A DNA stretch of 64,000 nucleotides from DASPKM01 sp963817075 (GTDB taxonomy: Bacteria > Bacteroidota > Bacteroidia > Chitinophagales > Chitinophagaceae): assembly GCA_963817075.1 (NCBI GenBank), contig CAWFMT010000009.1, positions 620,001-684,000 on the forward strand. Direction: 5' to 3'. Positions within the stretch are counted from its first letter, which is position 1; each line of letters starts with the position of its first letter. The notes below the pieces were generated by a model. The model saw nothing but the letters and a program-made list of their open reading frames with translations, was not told where the DNA came from and ran no database searches. Shown in pieces: positions 8,528-17,657 of this stretch. The position numbers and the translations under genes were made by a program.

Positions 8528-9475
8528 TCAGCTCATCATCAATACATTCACACTTCTCTGAAGAATATTAAAAGCAATTTCAGACATTAGATTTTCTTTA
8601 TCTAGCGTGGGATTTACTTCAGCTATTTCAAAACAACAGACCTTTCGGTTCTGCATAAACTTACTGATCAGATCTTCCACTTCCCGCTCTCTCAATCCAT
8701 TGCTTACCGGTGTACCGGTTCCTTTTGAAATACTTGAATCGAGAGCATCCACATCAAAGCTGATGTAAATATCCGTGCAGTCTCCCAGGTATCTTATCAC
8801 TGAGCGAACTATATTCTCTGGTCCTTTACGCCTTACTTCATTTGTTGAGATCACCTTCATCCCATATTTTTCGATCAGGTGTCTTTCTTCACGTTCATAG
8901 TCACGTAAGGAAATAAACACCACATCCTCTGGTAACACCTTTGGCGCAATCTTGCCCATCGTCTTCAATTGATTCCAGTAGCGCGCAGTTTCTTCATCCA
9001 GTTGATGAACGGAATGGTCCTCATTATCCTCATTGAGAGCTGCAGCCAGTGGCATCCCATGAATATTTCCTGACGGTGTGGTATAGGGAGTATGCAGATC
9101 TGCATGTGCGTCGATCCAAATCACACCCAATTTGCTTTTAGGTTTTGCCATTTTAATTCCAGCCATGGTTGCGCCAGCAATGCTATGATCACCACTCAGG
9201 ATCACCGGAAAGAAATTGTTTTTCAGTGAATCACTTACTGCCCTACTAACCTTATCATATAATGTCAAAATCCCTTTGATTCTTTTAGCATATGGAGATT
9301 CTATTGGTTCATAAAGCAGTTTATTCTCATGAGGAATTTTTTCTGAAGGGAAATGAATGAAGAAATTACTCATGAAATCGAGGGCAGCAATTTTTATCGC
9401 GTCAATTCCCAGGCTAGCGCCCCGGGTGCCAGCGCCAATTTCTGATGGTACTTCTATCAATTTGATATTCTTCAT
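8528..9475 (-). CDS. rocF: Arginase
   Basis: A 315-residue ureohydrolase with all manganese ligands in place: SGDHS (94-98, His97), IDAHADLH (121-128, Asp122, His124, Asp126) and SFDVDALD (239-246, Asp241, Asp243). The segment GTGTPVSNGL and the late Glu in EIAEVNPTLD (about 283-292) match arginase rather than agmatinase or formiminoglutamase. The protein is expected to hydrolyse arginine to ornithine and urea in the cytoplasm. No urease, ornithine aminotransferase or arginine transporter is next to it. It ends facing the RmlD-like gene and begins 225 bp from a divergent acyl-CoA dehydrogenase gene. Confidence 0.92.
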   Translation of the reverse strand: MKNIKLIEVPSEIGAGTRGASLGIDAIKIAALDFMSNFFIHFPSEKIPHENKLLYEPIESPYAKRIKGILTLYDKVSRAVSDSLKNNFFPVILSGDHSIAGATMAGIKMAKPKSKLGVIWIDAHADLHTPYTTPSGNIHGMPLAAALNEDNEDHSVHQLDEETARYWNQLKTMGKIAPKVLPEDVVFISLRDYEREERHLIEKYGMKVISTNEVRRKGPENIVRSVIRYLGDCTDIYISFDVDALDSSISKGTGTPVSNGLREREVEDLISKFMQNRKVCCFEIAEVNPTLDKENLMSEIAFNILQRSVNVLMMS

Positions 9476-9675
9476 GCAAGCAATGTTTAATCGTCAGCTA
9501 ATCCTTAACGGTTCAATTCTAAAGGAAGTATCAATCAGGAATGTAATAATTGACAGGAAGGAGCATTTCTGCAAAAGGAATTACCAGAACCAGATGTTGA
9601 GAGCAGCTTGTCATAACTACCCCAAAAGTAGAGCATTTATTTATAGGCATAAGGACAAAACTAACATCTGTTAGC

Positions 9676-9683
9676 TATATTTG
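9676..9683 (+). promoter_or_regulatory. Candidate -7 box for the acyl-CoA dehydrogenase gene
   Basis: TATATTTG is an exact match to the Bacteroidota -7 consensus TAnnTTTG and lies 17 bp before the ATG at 9701. No good TTTG is seen 19-21 bp upstream, so the -33 part is weak. The predicted leader would be very short. Confidence 0.45.
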
Positions 9684-9700
9684 CGGCCTAAAATGCCCCA

Positions 9701-10855
9701 ATGCAATTCCAATTGACTGAAGAGCACAAGATGATTCGCAAGGCAGCCCGCGACTTTGCCATACAGGAGTGCCTGCCTGGAGTTATTGAAAGAGATGAAC
9801 TCCAGAAATTCCCTAAAGAACAGATCATGCAGCTAGCTGATCTTGGATTTATGGGTATGATGGTAGATCCAAAATACGGGGGAGCAGGCATGGACACCAT
9901 AAGTTATGTCCTTGCAATGGAAGAAATTTCAAAAGTGGATGCCAGTGTTAGTGTGTGCATGAGCGTGAATAATAGCCTTGTGAACTGGGGATTGGAAAAA
10001 TATGGGAACGAAGAACAGAAACAGAAATATCTGACACCTCTTGCTCAAGGCAAGAAAGATGGAGAATTGTACATTGGAGCCTTTCTTTTAAGTGAACCGG
10101 AGGCAGGTAGTGATGCCACTTCACAACGCACCACCGCCGAGGATAAAGGAGATCATTATTTATTGAATGGTACCAAGAACTGGATCACAAATGGGAATTC
10201 GGCCTCTGTCTATCTGGTGATGGCGCAAACCGATGCTTCCAAAGGGAGCAAAGGGATCAATACGTTCATCGTGGAAAAGCAATGGCCGGGGGTTTCAGTT
10301 GGTGCGAAGGAAAATAAACTCGGGATTAGAGGTAGCGATACTCATAGTGTGATGTTCCAGGATGTGAAAGTCCCAATAGAAAATCGGATTGGTGATGATG
10401 GCTTCGGCTTCAAGTTCGCTATGCGAACGCTTGCCGGAGGTAGAATCGGAATTGCTTCCCAGGCATTAGGAATTGCAAGTGGATCTTATGAATTGTCTCT
10501 CAAATATTCAAAGGAGAGAAAAGCTTTTGGAAAGGAAATATCACAACACCAGGCCATTCAATTTAAACTTGCCGACATGGCCACGAGAGTAGAGGCTGCA
10601 AGGTTGTTGTGTTTAAAGTCTGCCTGGGAAAAAGACCAGGGGCATGACTACACCCTAAGTTCATCAATGGCCAAGGTCTATGCTTCAGAAACTGCAATGT
10701 GGGCGGCTGTTGAAGCTGTTCAGATACATGGAGGCTATGGTTACGTAAAAGAATACCATGTTGAACGACTTATGCGAGATGCCAAGATCACACAGATCTA
10801 TGAAGGAACTTCAGAAGTTCAGCGTATCGTAATCAGCCGTGGTATTTTGCAATAA
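9701..10855 (+). CDS. Acyl-CoA dehydrogenase
   Basis: A 384-residue flavoprotein of standard acyl-CoA dehydrogenase length. Motifs include FLLSEPEAGSDA (FAD/substrate loop), YLLNGTKNWITNG, the helical GGRIGIASQALGIA segment, QHQAIQFKLADMA and the C-terminal YEGTSEVQRIVISRGIL, whose first Glu is the expected catalytic base of short-chain/butyryl-type enzymes. It should oxidise an acyl-CoA to the 2-enoyl-CoA, passing electrons to electron-transfer flavoprotein. It stands alone between divergent arginase and convergent S9 peptidase genes. Chain length and branched-chain preference cannot be told from sequence alone. Confidence 0.94.
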   Translation: MQFQLTEEHKMIRKAARDFAIQECLPGVIERDELQKFPKEQIMQLADLGFMGMMVDPKYGGAGMDTISYVLAMEEISKVDASVSVCMSVNNSLVNWGLEKYGNEEQKQKYLTPLAQGKKDGELYIGAFLLSEPEAGSDATSQRTTAEDKGDHYLLNGTKNWITNGNSASVYLVMAQTDASKGSKGINTFIVEKQWPGVSVGAKENKLGIRGSDTHSVMFQDVKVPIENRIGDDGFGFKFAMRTLAGGRIGIASQALGIASGSYELSLKYSKERKAFGKEISQHQAIQFKLADMATRVEAARLLCLKSAWEKDQGHDYTLSSSMAKVYASETAMWAAVEAVQIHGGYGYVKEYHVERLMRDAKITQIYEGTSEVQRIVISRGILQ

Positions 10856-10859
10856 ATCT

Positions 10860-11076
10860 TTTGATTTCTTCTCGCTCTTCACTCTGTTTCTGCGCTCTCC
10901 GCGAAACCTCGCGTCCTGGCGGTTAAATCTTAATTCTATTACACGAATTTTATCGAATTACACGAATTCAAATCTCCGAAACTCTGCTATCTCTGGTTCT
11001 CTGCGGTGAAAAAAAATGACCTCTTAGCGAAACTTTGTGTCCTGGCGCCTTGGCGGTTAAACGTACCGTGAAGTTT
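10860..11076. repeat. Intergenic cluster of three repeat fragments
   Basis: The gap between the convergent acyl-CoA dehydrogenase and S9 peptidase genes holds a right half of the TTAACCGC family ending near 10927 (gCGTCctgGCGGTTAA), a TTACACGAATT palindrome at about 10937-10966, and a second right half ending near 11061 (gCGCCttgGCGGTTAA). Nothing coding is seen. Confidence 0.7.
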
Positions 11077-13509
11077 CTATTTCTTCAAGACTCTTTCAAA
11101 TAATTTATAGATTCTCTTGTATTCATCAGTCCAACTACTTGGCTCAACAAATCCATGGTCCTCCACTGGATAAGACGCCAGTTCCCAATTGTCTTTTCCC
11201 AATTCAATCAATCGTTGCGCCAAACGCACCGCATCCTGGTAGTGCACATTCACATCAACCATTCCATGACAGATGAGCAAATGTCCCTTAAGCCCTTTTG
11301 CAAAAAAGATCGGAGAACTTTTCACATACGCAATGCTGTCCGTGAAAGGTTCATTCAAAATATTTGAGGTATATCCATGATTGTAATGTGCCCAATCTGT
11401 AACTGGTCTCAATGCAGCACCAGCAGCAAAAGCATCAGGTTCAGTAAACATTGCCATCAATGTGATGAAGCCACCATATGATCCTCCATAGATCCCAACT
11501 CCAGAAGGATTCACCCCAAAGTTTTTGACGAGATAATCTTTAGCATCGATATGGTCTGTAAGATCCTTTCCCCCCATGAACCTGTAGATTCCTGTCCTCC
11601 AATCTCTTCCATAACCAGCGCTACCTCTGTAATCGATATCCAGCACATAATATCCTTCATCCGCAAGTAGATTATGGAACATATACTCCCTGAAGTAACT
11701 GCTCCACCATTTATGTGCATTCTGCAAATAGCCTGCACCATGAACAAAAATAACAGCAGGTTTTGATGGATGTGGATTGGCAGGTTTGAACAATCTTCCA
11801 TAAACCTTTGCACCATCCCTCGCTGCAAAACTTATTACTTCGGGATCCTTCCATGCATACGATTTGAATTCTTCTGTTTGCGCCTGTGTGGTTATCTGTT
11901 GAATTTTCCCACCTGGTTTATTTTCCTGCAGATATAATTCCCATGGACGATTGGAATAAGAATAAACAATCCCGATATATTTTTCATCTGGTGAAATTGT
12001 GACCTTATTCGCTCCGGTCATTGTTGTTATTTTTTCCGGACTTCCACCTGTAACTGGCAAACGATAAAAATGCTGTTCCCCCGGATGTACTTCATTAGTT
12101 GTTATATAGAAATATTTTTTATCCTTTGATACCTGTGCCTGTTGTACTTCATAATTTCCTGATGTCAGCGCTTTTTTCACTCCAGTCTGAACATTTACAA
12201 CATATAGATGTGAATAGCCAGTTGCCTCAGACCTGAACCAGAAATTATTCTCATCTAGCCATCCAGTATTTTGACCACCAAATCCAACTACACCAGGTCC
12301 TCCAACCCATGCTTCATCACGCTGTCTGTCAAGAAGACTAAGTTTTCCGTTCGAAGGATTCAATAACATTAGCCAACGGTCTTTATTATCCTGCGACCTG
12401 ATATCTACCACAGCAAAATTTCCTTTTGGCGACCAGGATGGTCCACTGAAACTGATTCCTCTTTCAGAAGGATTCTTACTTCTCTGCTCGAGTTGTTTCG
12501 GGTAATCCTTTACATAATCAGGAAGATCGCGGAGGCCGGGGATGGAATCCGTTCTCACTGGCAATACGGTATCAAGTATAGTATCAAATACAAATAATTC
12601 TGATCTGCCCTGCGCAATTCCAACCTTTGCCCTGGTACCCAGATCTTCGGTATAACCCGATTCTGTTATAAAGCTTGGAACGATTGTACTTTTATTTCCT
12701 GCTGCTGGTCGGAATAATTGATAAGTAACATAACGTCCATCAGGACTAATATTCTGACTAAACACAGACCGGTCATCAATGCTTATGACCCTTAACGTTT
12801 TCTCCCGAGGATGTGATTTTGTGATAGCATCTCTTTCTTCTCTCTTCTTTTTCCTCGATTTAAGAACGTCGGAATTTTCAAGTGCATCCCATGTAAGAAA
12901 ACCATCCTGTGAACCCGCAATAACTCTACCCGAGCTCTGAGATTGATTTCCCCTTTGAACGAAATTTCCTGATCCCGTAACTGGAATAACCGTAGCACCT
13001 CCTGCGCGGAAATTTGTGAGTTGTGTGATTGCGCCACTTGCGATATCCCATGAAAAAAGATTGGAGTTGTATTGATACACAATCCTGCTATCATTAAAGG
13101 AGAACTGAGGATTCAATTCCTGGTCAGAGGTCCTGGTGATCCTTTCCGGTTTGCCAGACTTTACATCTGTAAAATAAATATCTCCACTCTGCGCGTAAAC
13201 AAAACTGGACTTATTGTTATTGTATTGGAGATTGTTCTCCCTCAGAATTGAATTCCTGAAACTATAGCTTGTTTTCTTTGGATTATGATCTGTCGTAGTA
13301 ATGTAATAGACCGAATCCGAAGTAGCCTTTTCTGGATTCCAGCTAAAAAGGAGAAATTTTCCGTCATGGCTCCAATATAGAGTATCAGGAGAAGTACCAA
13401 TCCATTTTGGGTCTCTCATGATCTTTTCTACAGTAAGTTTTTCCAATTTTTGGCCAAGAGAAATGACTGATAAAAATAGAAGTGCAATGAACATCAAAGT
13501 TTTCCGCAT
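11077..13509 (-). CDS. Secreted S9 family peptidase (prolyl oligopeptidase/DPP IV-like)
   Basis: The 810-residue protein starts with a signal peptide (MRKTLMFIALLFLSVISLGQ) and continues with a beta-propeller rich in PD40-like strands (LYWSHDGKFLLFSW, SPDGRYVTY, SPDEKYIGIV). The C-terminal alpha/beta hydrolase carries the serine in GGSYGG (Ser677), Asp752 in GMVDVN and His785 in EDHGF. This is the S9 order propeller then hydrolase. It should trim peptides in the periplasm or on the cell surface; cleavage after proline or alanine is inferred by family. A KKKREERD stretch inside the propeller is unusual and may be a surface loop. It is monocistronic, with a REP-like palindrome on its upstream side. 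Confidence 0.92.
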   Translation of the reverse strand: MRKTLMFIALLFLSVISLGQKLEKLTVEKIMRDPKWIGTSPDTLYWSHDGKFLLFSWNPEKATSDSVYYITTTDHNPKKTSYSFRNSILRENNLQYNNNKSSFVYAQSGDIYFTDVKSGKPERITRTSDQELNPQFSFNDSRIVYQYNSNLFSWDIASGAITQLTNFRAGGATVIPVTGSGNFVQRGNQSQSSGRVIAGSQDGFLTWDALENSDVLKSRKKKREERDAITKSHPREKTLRVISIDDRSVFSQNISPDGRYVTYQLFRPAAGNKSTIVPSFITESGYTEDLGTRAKVGIAQGRSELFVFDTILDTVLPVRTDSIPGLRDLPDYVKDYPKQLEQRSKNPSERGISFSGPSWSPKGNFAVVDIRSQDNKDRWLMLLNPSNGKLSLLDRQRDEAWVGGPGVVGFGGQNTGWLDENNFWFRSEATGYSHLYVVNVQTGVKKALTSGNYEVQQAQVSKDKKYFYITTNEVHPGEQHFYRLPVTGGSPEKITTMTGANKVTISPDEKYIGIVYSYSNRPWELYLQENKPGGKIQQITTQAQTEEFKSYAWKDPEVISFAARDGAKVYGRLFKPANPHPSKPAVIFVHGAGYLQNAHKWWSSYFREYMFHNLLADEGYYVLDIDYRGSAGYGRDWRTGIYRFMGGKDLTDHIDAKDYLVKNFGVNPSGVGIYGGSYGGFITLMAMFTEPDAFAAGAALRPVTDWAHYNHGYTSNILNEPFTDSIAYVKSSPIFFAKGLKGHLLICHGMVDVNVHYQDAVRLAQRLIELGKDNWELASYPVEDHGFVEPSSWTDEYKRIYKLFERVLKK

Positions 13510-13565
13510 ATTCTGGAGTTGTAGTTATTGTCGCGAATAGAGGATAAAAATCGAAAATACGAGTT

Positions 13566-13645
13566 TTAACCGCCAGGGCGCCAAGGCGCAAAGTTTCGCA
13601 AGAATTCCTGGCGTACCCTGGCGTCCTCGCGTTTTGGCGGTTAAA
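13566..13645. repeat. Full REP-like palindrome, TTAACCGC/GCGGTTAA family
   Basis: The best-matched copy: left arm TTAACCGCCAGGGCGCCAAG and right arm ending cgcgttTTGGCGGTTAA, with a central gcaagaattcctggcg loop. It lies in the divergent gap between the S9 peptidase and a small acidic protein, showing that these elements are not restricted to gene 3' ends. Confidence 0.85.
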
Positions 13646-13695
13646 CACAGCATATGAAGGCATAGTTTTTTTATTTATAGTCAAAAATCAGTTTT

Positions 13696-13911
13696 ATGCA
13701 AGACAAATCATCCCAAAATAATGAAGGCGTCCCTTCGGGAAACATCAATGATCCGCGTGAGCGACTTCAACAGAATCCGGCGTTAAAGTCAGAAGAAGTA
13801 GAACAGAATACATCGCATGGCGATAAAAATGATCTAGGGTATGAAGATCATGATGAAGAAAAACGTGAGATTGAGAAAAGCAGTGAAGAGCGATTGAGTA
13901 GTGCTGAGTAG
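13696..13911 (+). CDS. Small acidic, probably disordered protein
   Basis: The 71-residue product is almost entirely hydrophilic (Glu, Asp, Lys, Asn, Ser) with no hydrophobic core, no cysteine and no signal peptide; the end is HDEEKREIEKSSEERLSSAE. I do not recognise a family. Similar short charged proteins are frequent in this group, and the ATG at 13696 is the only reasonable start. It could be an intrinsically disordered stress protein, but nothing in the sequence proves this. Coding status is moderate, resting on length, a clean start and lack of overlap with other genes. Confidence 0.55.
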   Translation: MQDKSSQNNEGVPSGNINDPRERLQQNPALKSEEVEQNTSHGDKNDLGYEDHDEEKREIEKSSEERLSSAE

Positions 13912-14137
13912 GATTTTATTCATTTTTCCACCGCAGAGAATATGAGAACGCAGAGGATCGCAGAGAAAGATTCTTGCGTCTTTGAGTGAAACTTTATCCA
14001 GATTTTCCCAATTATGGAATGATCTAAATATTGAATCAGAAGACCAAAAGCAGTTTACTTTACCTTATATTCGTTGACTACCACTGGCACAATTTTTTTG
14101 TTGCTATTTCACCTCTCGAATTTGAAATAAATTGAAA

Positions 14138-15544
14138 ATGCGGTTTAAGAAAAATCTTGGAATAGTAGTACTCGTTTGTCTTACACTTGGTACGGCTAAT
14201 GCACAGCCGCCAACCCACACCTCGAAGTTTTCACCTTTTATCGATAACAATATAAATGGGTTTTGGGAATACCTACCCAGGGATTATTCTATTGAGGATA
14301 AAAAATATCCATTGCTCATTTTCCTCCATGGGGCTGGAGAGAGCGGAGACATTCAGGATGATTTTACAATCCGGAAAGTGCTTCGTGCAGGACCTCCCAA
14401 ATTAATTGAGAGTGGAGGATTCCCGGAAACTTTTAATGTAGGTGGTAAAGAGTTCAAGTTTATTGTTCTTTCACCACAGATCAAGAATGGAATTTATTTG
14501 GCCTCCAGTATCATTTCTCCTTCCACAATTCAGGCAGTCATTGATTATGCAAAAGCAACCTATCGTGTAGACCCTAATAGAATTTATCTCGCGGGGAGTA
14601 GCATGGGTGGTGGCGGAGTATGGGATTATGCAGGAAGCGATCTTACGAGTGCACTCTCTCTTGCTGCAATCCTGGTTGCTTGTGGAGCGGCAGATTTGTC
14701 TCAGACTGGTGCTGACAATATAGCAAGAGCGAACCTACCAGTTCTCGCTACACACAATCAGGACGACAATGTTATTATGTTCTCACGGGCACAAGCAAAT
14801 ATTAATGCGATAGAAGCCGTCCAACCCAAGATACAACCTGCCCCGAAAACTTTGTTTTGGTTGACTGGTGGACATAACGTTTGGCGCAGAACTTTCGAGG
14901 ATATTCTGCCTGGTAGCACTCCGAATGGAAACCTTCGAGATAGTTTAGGTATGAATGTATATGAATGGGCTCTTCAATTCACAAGGGCCCAGGAAGGATC
15001 ATTACCCGTTACTTTCAGAAGTTTCTATGTAGAAAAGCGGAACAACCAGATTTTTATCGAATGGGTTGTATCAAACCAGGTAGATATCGTTTCATACGTG
15101 GTTGAAAAAAGTGAAGATGGACGAAATTGGTCGCCAATAGCTAAACTTCAGAGCAAAGAAGGACCTGGCGAAATTGCATATCAGTCAACTGATATTGTAA
15201 GACAGGGAGAAATTTTTTACAGGATCAGATCAGAAGAAAAGAATGGAAGCCATCGTTTTTCAGCGATAAGAAAAATAGTCATTAGAGATACAAAATCATG
15301 GGCAACCTTCCCCAACCCTTTTGTCAACCGAATTACAGTAACCCTGCCTTCGCCCAATGAAAAGCAGATGAATCTATACCTGATTGATCAATCCGGGAGG
15401 ATCATTGAAAGCAGATTAATTCAAAAAATGAGTTACGGGTTTTCTGTTGAGAATTTAGATCGGCTGCCAGCGGGTAGCTACATATTAAAGTTGGTCTCAA
15501 AGGAGAATGAGGTGCTTTATCAGGAAAAACTAATCAAGAAATAA
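14138..15544 (+). CDS. Secreted alpha/beta-hydrolase (esterase/phospholipase-like) with type IX secretion C-terminal domain
   Basis: I start at the ATG at 14138 rather than the TTG two codons earlier. Residues 1-22 form a signal peptide ending at an NAQ site. The hydrolase domain (about 30-260) has HGAGE at 64-68 (oxyanion region), nucleophile Ser155 in GSSMG, a likely Asp209 in HNQDDN and His246 in GGHNVW. This resembles the carboxylesterase/phospholipase family near plant-polysaccharide feruloyl esterases. A linker with VEWxV/SYVVEKSEDGRNW follows, then an 80-residue C-terminal domain (TFPNPFVNRITV ... LPAGSYILKLVS) typical of type IX secretion sorting tails. The protein should be exported through T9SS and stay at the cell surface or be released. 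Substrate unknown. Confidence 0.88.
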   Translation: MRFKKNLGIVVLVCLTLGTANAQPPTHTSKFSPFIDNNINGFWEYLPRDYSIEDKKYPLLIFLHGAGESGDIQDDFTIRKVLRAGPPKLIESGGFPETFNVGGKEFKFIVLSPQIKNGIYLASSIISPSTIQAVIDYAKATYRVDPNRIYLAGSSMGGGGVWDYAGSDLTSALSLAAILVACGAADLSQTGADNIARANLPVLATHNQDDNVIMFSRAQANINAIEAVQPKIQPAPKTLFWLTGGHNVWRRTFEDILPGSTPNGNLRDSLGMNVYEWALQFTRAQEGSLPVTFRSFYVEKRNNQIFIEWVVSNQVDIVSYVVEKSEDGRNWSPIAKLQSKEGPGEIAYQSTDIVRQGEIFYRIRSEEKNGSHRFSAIRKIVIRDTKSWATFPNPFVNRITVTLPSPNEKQMNLYLIDQSGRIIESRLIQKMSYGFSVENLDRLPAGSYILKLVSKENEVLYQEKLIKK

Positions 15545-15686
15545 TTTAACCGCAAAGACCAATGGGTGAATCGTGAGAAAAAAGTAGCTGACAGCTGACT
15601 GTTTACAGATGACAGGTGGAAGTAAAAAGCGATTATAACTTAGATAACACTCAAACACTCAAACATTCAAACTCTCAACTCTCAAA
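15545..15686. repeat. Intergenic CAAACACTCAAACATTC words and half REP-like arm
   Basis: After the esterase stop there is a TTAACCGCAAAGAC left arm, a short ctgACAGctgactg direct/inverted piece, and then CAAACACTCAAACATTC heptad words up to the mgtE stop. The heptads are the reverse complement of the TTTGAATG words at 23383-23470. Confidence 0.6.
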
Positions 15687-17075
15687 CTACAGCAGAACCC
15701 CCTGCATGAAGATGTACGCAAAGGAGAAATAAATCACTAGCCCCGTGACATCAACGAGGGTTGCAACAAATGGTGCCGATGAAGTGGCTGGATCCGCACC
15801 TAACTTTTTCAAAACAATTGGAAGCATTGAGCCCGCCAGGGTGCCCCATAATACAACACCAAGCAACGAAAAGCCTACTGTCAATCCAATCAAAAATCCG
15901 TGAGCTCCATATGTGTGAAAAATAGAATTCCATGCTACCACTCTCACAAAGCCAATTAACCCAAGCACGGCCCCTAATAATAATCCTGAGATCAACTCAC
16001 GCCTGATAACCTTCCACCAATCAGTTATCCTGATCTCTCCAAGAGACATGGCCTGGATGATTAGTGTTGATGCCTGTGAACCTGTATTCCCACCGCTGGA
16101 AATAATTAGGGGGACAAATAATGCAAGTACAACTGCCTTCGCTATTTCATCTTCGAAATATCCCATGGCTGTGGCAGTCAGCATTTCCCCTAAAAACAAT
16201 ACAACCAACCAAACAATTCTTTTTTTGAAAAGTTTGAGTATTGGCATTTCCAGATAAGGCTCATCCAATGCTTCGGTACCCCCGATCTTTTGAATATCTT
16301 CTGTAAATTCTTCATTGGCTACCCAAAGCACATCATCAATAGTTACAATTCCCAGCAAAATATTTTTATCATCAACTACCGGTAAGGCCACGCGATTGTT
16401 CATTTTGAAGGCTTCGTTGGCAACCTCCTGGTCATCGTTCACATTAAGTGTGATGAACCTGTGATCAATAATCTCCCCAACAAGTTTTTCAGGATTGGCC
16501 AGGAGGATTTCCCTGATCCTGATATCATCTACAAATTCCCCTTTGTCATTTACCACGTATATCACATCAATGGTTTCACTCGCCTTTCCTACTTCCCTGA
16601 TATGATCCAACACTTCCTGAACAGTCCAATCAACCTGCACTGCAATGTAATCCGGGGTCATCAACCTACCGACGCTGCTTTCAGGATATCCCAATAATGA
16701 AAGTGTGGTCTTCCGCTCATCAGGGTTGAGGAGCCTTATAAGTTCCTTTACCACCTCACTTGGAAGTTCCTCCAGAAAGTCAGTGCGGTCATCCGCTGGC
16801 AATTCATTTAATAATTCGGCAGTTTTAAAAGGTGGTAACTCCTGGATAATTCTTTTCTGCACCTGGATATCCAGGATCTTGAAAGTGCTGGCAGCTCGAT
16901 GAATACTAAGATTGCTGATAATTTGAACTTCATAATCGGGGTACTCATCAATAAGGGCGGCAACATCGCTGATATTCTGATTATTCAGGAATTCCCGAAT
17001 TCTAAGAACATCATCGCTTTCGATGATCTCTTCAAATTGGGCCTTGAGATCTATATCTTCCTGATCAGTGATCAT
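15687..17075 (-). CDS. mgtE: Magnesium transporter MgtE
   Basis: The 462-residue protein has the standard MgtE layout: an N-terminal helical superhelix (LNELPADDRTDFLEELP), two CBS domains (about 130-250, including LMTPDYIAVQ and PVVDDKNILLGIVTIDDVL), a long connecting helix, and five membrane helices from about 285. The pore helix signature PLIISSGGNTGSQASTLIIQ and the C-terminal DPATSSAPFVATLVDVTGL are intact, the latter with the conserved Asp near the pore. It admits Mg2+ (and possibly Co2+) across the inner membrane and is gated by Mg2+ bound to the N and CBS domains. I prefer the ATG at 17075 to the TTG at 17081. It stands alone. Confidence 0.95.
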   Translation of the reverse strand: MITDQEDIDLKAQFEEIIESDDVLRIREFLNNQNISDVAALIDEYPDYEVQIISNLSIHRAASTFKILDIQVQKRIIQELPPFKTAELLNELPADDRTDFLEELPSEVVKELIRLLNPDERKTTLSLLGYPESSVGRLMTPDYIAVQVDWTVQEVLDHIREVGKASETIDVIYVVNDKGEFVDDIRIREILLANPEKLVGEIIDHRFITLNVNDDQEVANEAFKMNNRVALPVVDDKNILLGIVTIDDVLWVANEEFTEDIQKIGGTEALDEPYLEMPILKLFKKRIVWLVVLFLGEMLTATAMGYFEDEIAKAVVLALFVPLIISSGGNTGSQASTLIIQAMSLGEIRITDWWKVIRRELISGLLLGAVLGLIGFVRVVAWNSIFHTYGAHGFLIGLTVGFSLLGVVLWGTLAGSMLPIVLKKLGADPATSSAPFVATLVDVTGLVIYFSFAYIFMQGVLL

Positions 17076-17089
17076 TGCCAAATTTAGGT

Positions 17090-17245
17090 ATTACACGAAT
17101 TATATCGAATTACACGAAGTGAGTAAACTAATTAATTCTAATTACACGAATTTTTTTCAACAGGATCCGATATTGAATCTAAGTAATTTCATGTGCGTCA
17201 AACTGTAGATTTCTTTCGTGTAATTCGATAAAATTCTTGTAATTG
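17090..17245. repeat. TTACACGAATT-word palindrome upstream of the SET-domain gene
   Basis: The left part has three TTACACGAATT words (near 17094, 17110, 17142) and the right part has the complement TTCGTGTAATTCG and TTCTTGTAATTG, ending 10 bp before the SET-domain start codon. The same words occur at 10937-10966, 41356-41382 and 61445-61470. Confidence 0.7.
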
Positions 17246-17254
17246 AATTCCAGC

Positions 17255-17638
17255 ATGATACATCAATCATTATTTATTTTAAACACTGGCAATATGGGGA
17301 GAGGAGTATTTACTTCATCACCTATCAGAAAAAATATTGTTGTGGAAGTTGCACCGGTGATAGTATTGAGCCAGGCAGACCGGAAACTTATCGATCAAAC
17401 CCTTCTTCACGATTATATTTTTGAATGGGGGAACAACAAAGATCAATGCTGTATGGCACTTGGTTACATTCCCATTTACAACCATTCCTATAAAAGCAAT
17501 TGTGAGTATGAAATGGATTATAAAGAAGAAACAATGACAATTAAGACCGTCAGATCGATAAAAGCTGGCGAAGAGCTTTTCATAAACTATAATGGAGACT
17601 GGAATAACCCGAAAAAATTATGGTTTGACGCGGTTTGA
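17255..17638 (+). CDS. SET domain protein (putative protein lysine methyltransferase)
   Basis: This 127-residue protein is a minimal SET domain. It has the N-terminal GRGVFTSSPI strand, VVEVAPVIVLS, and the two halves of the cofactor knot: YNHSYKSNCEY (the NHS...N element that contacts S-adenosylmethionine) and AGEELFINYNGDW (the GEEL...Y element with the conserved Tyr). There is no pre-SET or post-SET zinc cluster. By family it would transfer a methyl group to a lysine of an unidentified protein; no histone-like partner is encoded nearby. I take the ATG at 17255, because the TTG at 17243 lies in a repeat. It is convergent with an acidic protein gene 20 bp away. Confidence 0.85.
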   Translation: MIHQSLFILNTGNMGRGVFTSSPIRKNIVVEVAPVIVLSQADRKLIDQTLLHDYIFEWGNNKDQCCMALGYIPIYNHSYKSNCEYEMDYKEETMTIKTVRSIKAGEELFINYNGDWNNPKKLWFDAV

Positions 17639-17657
17639 TCCCAGCCCCTTTTAATAT

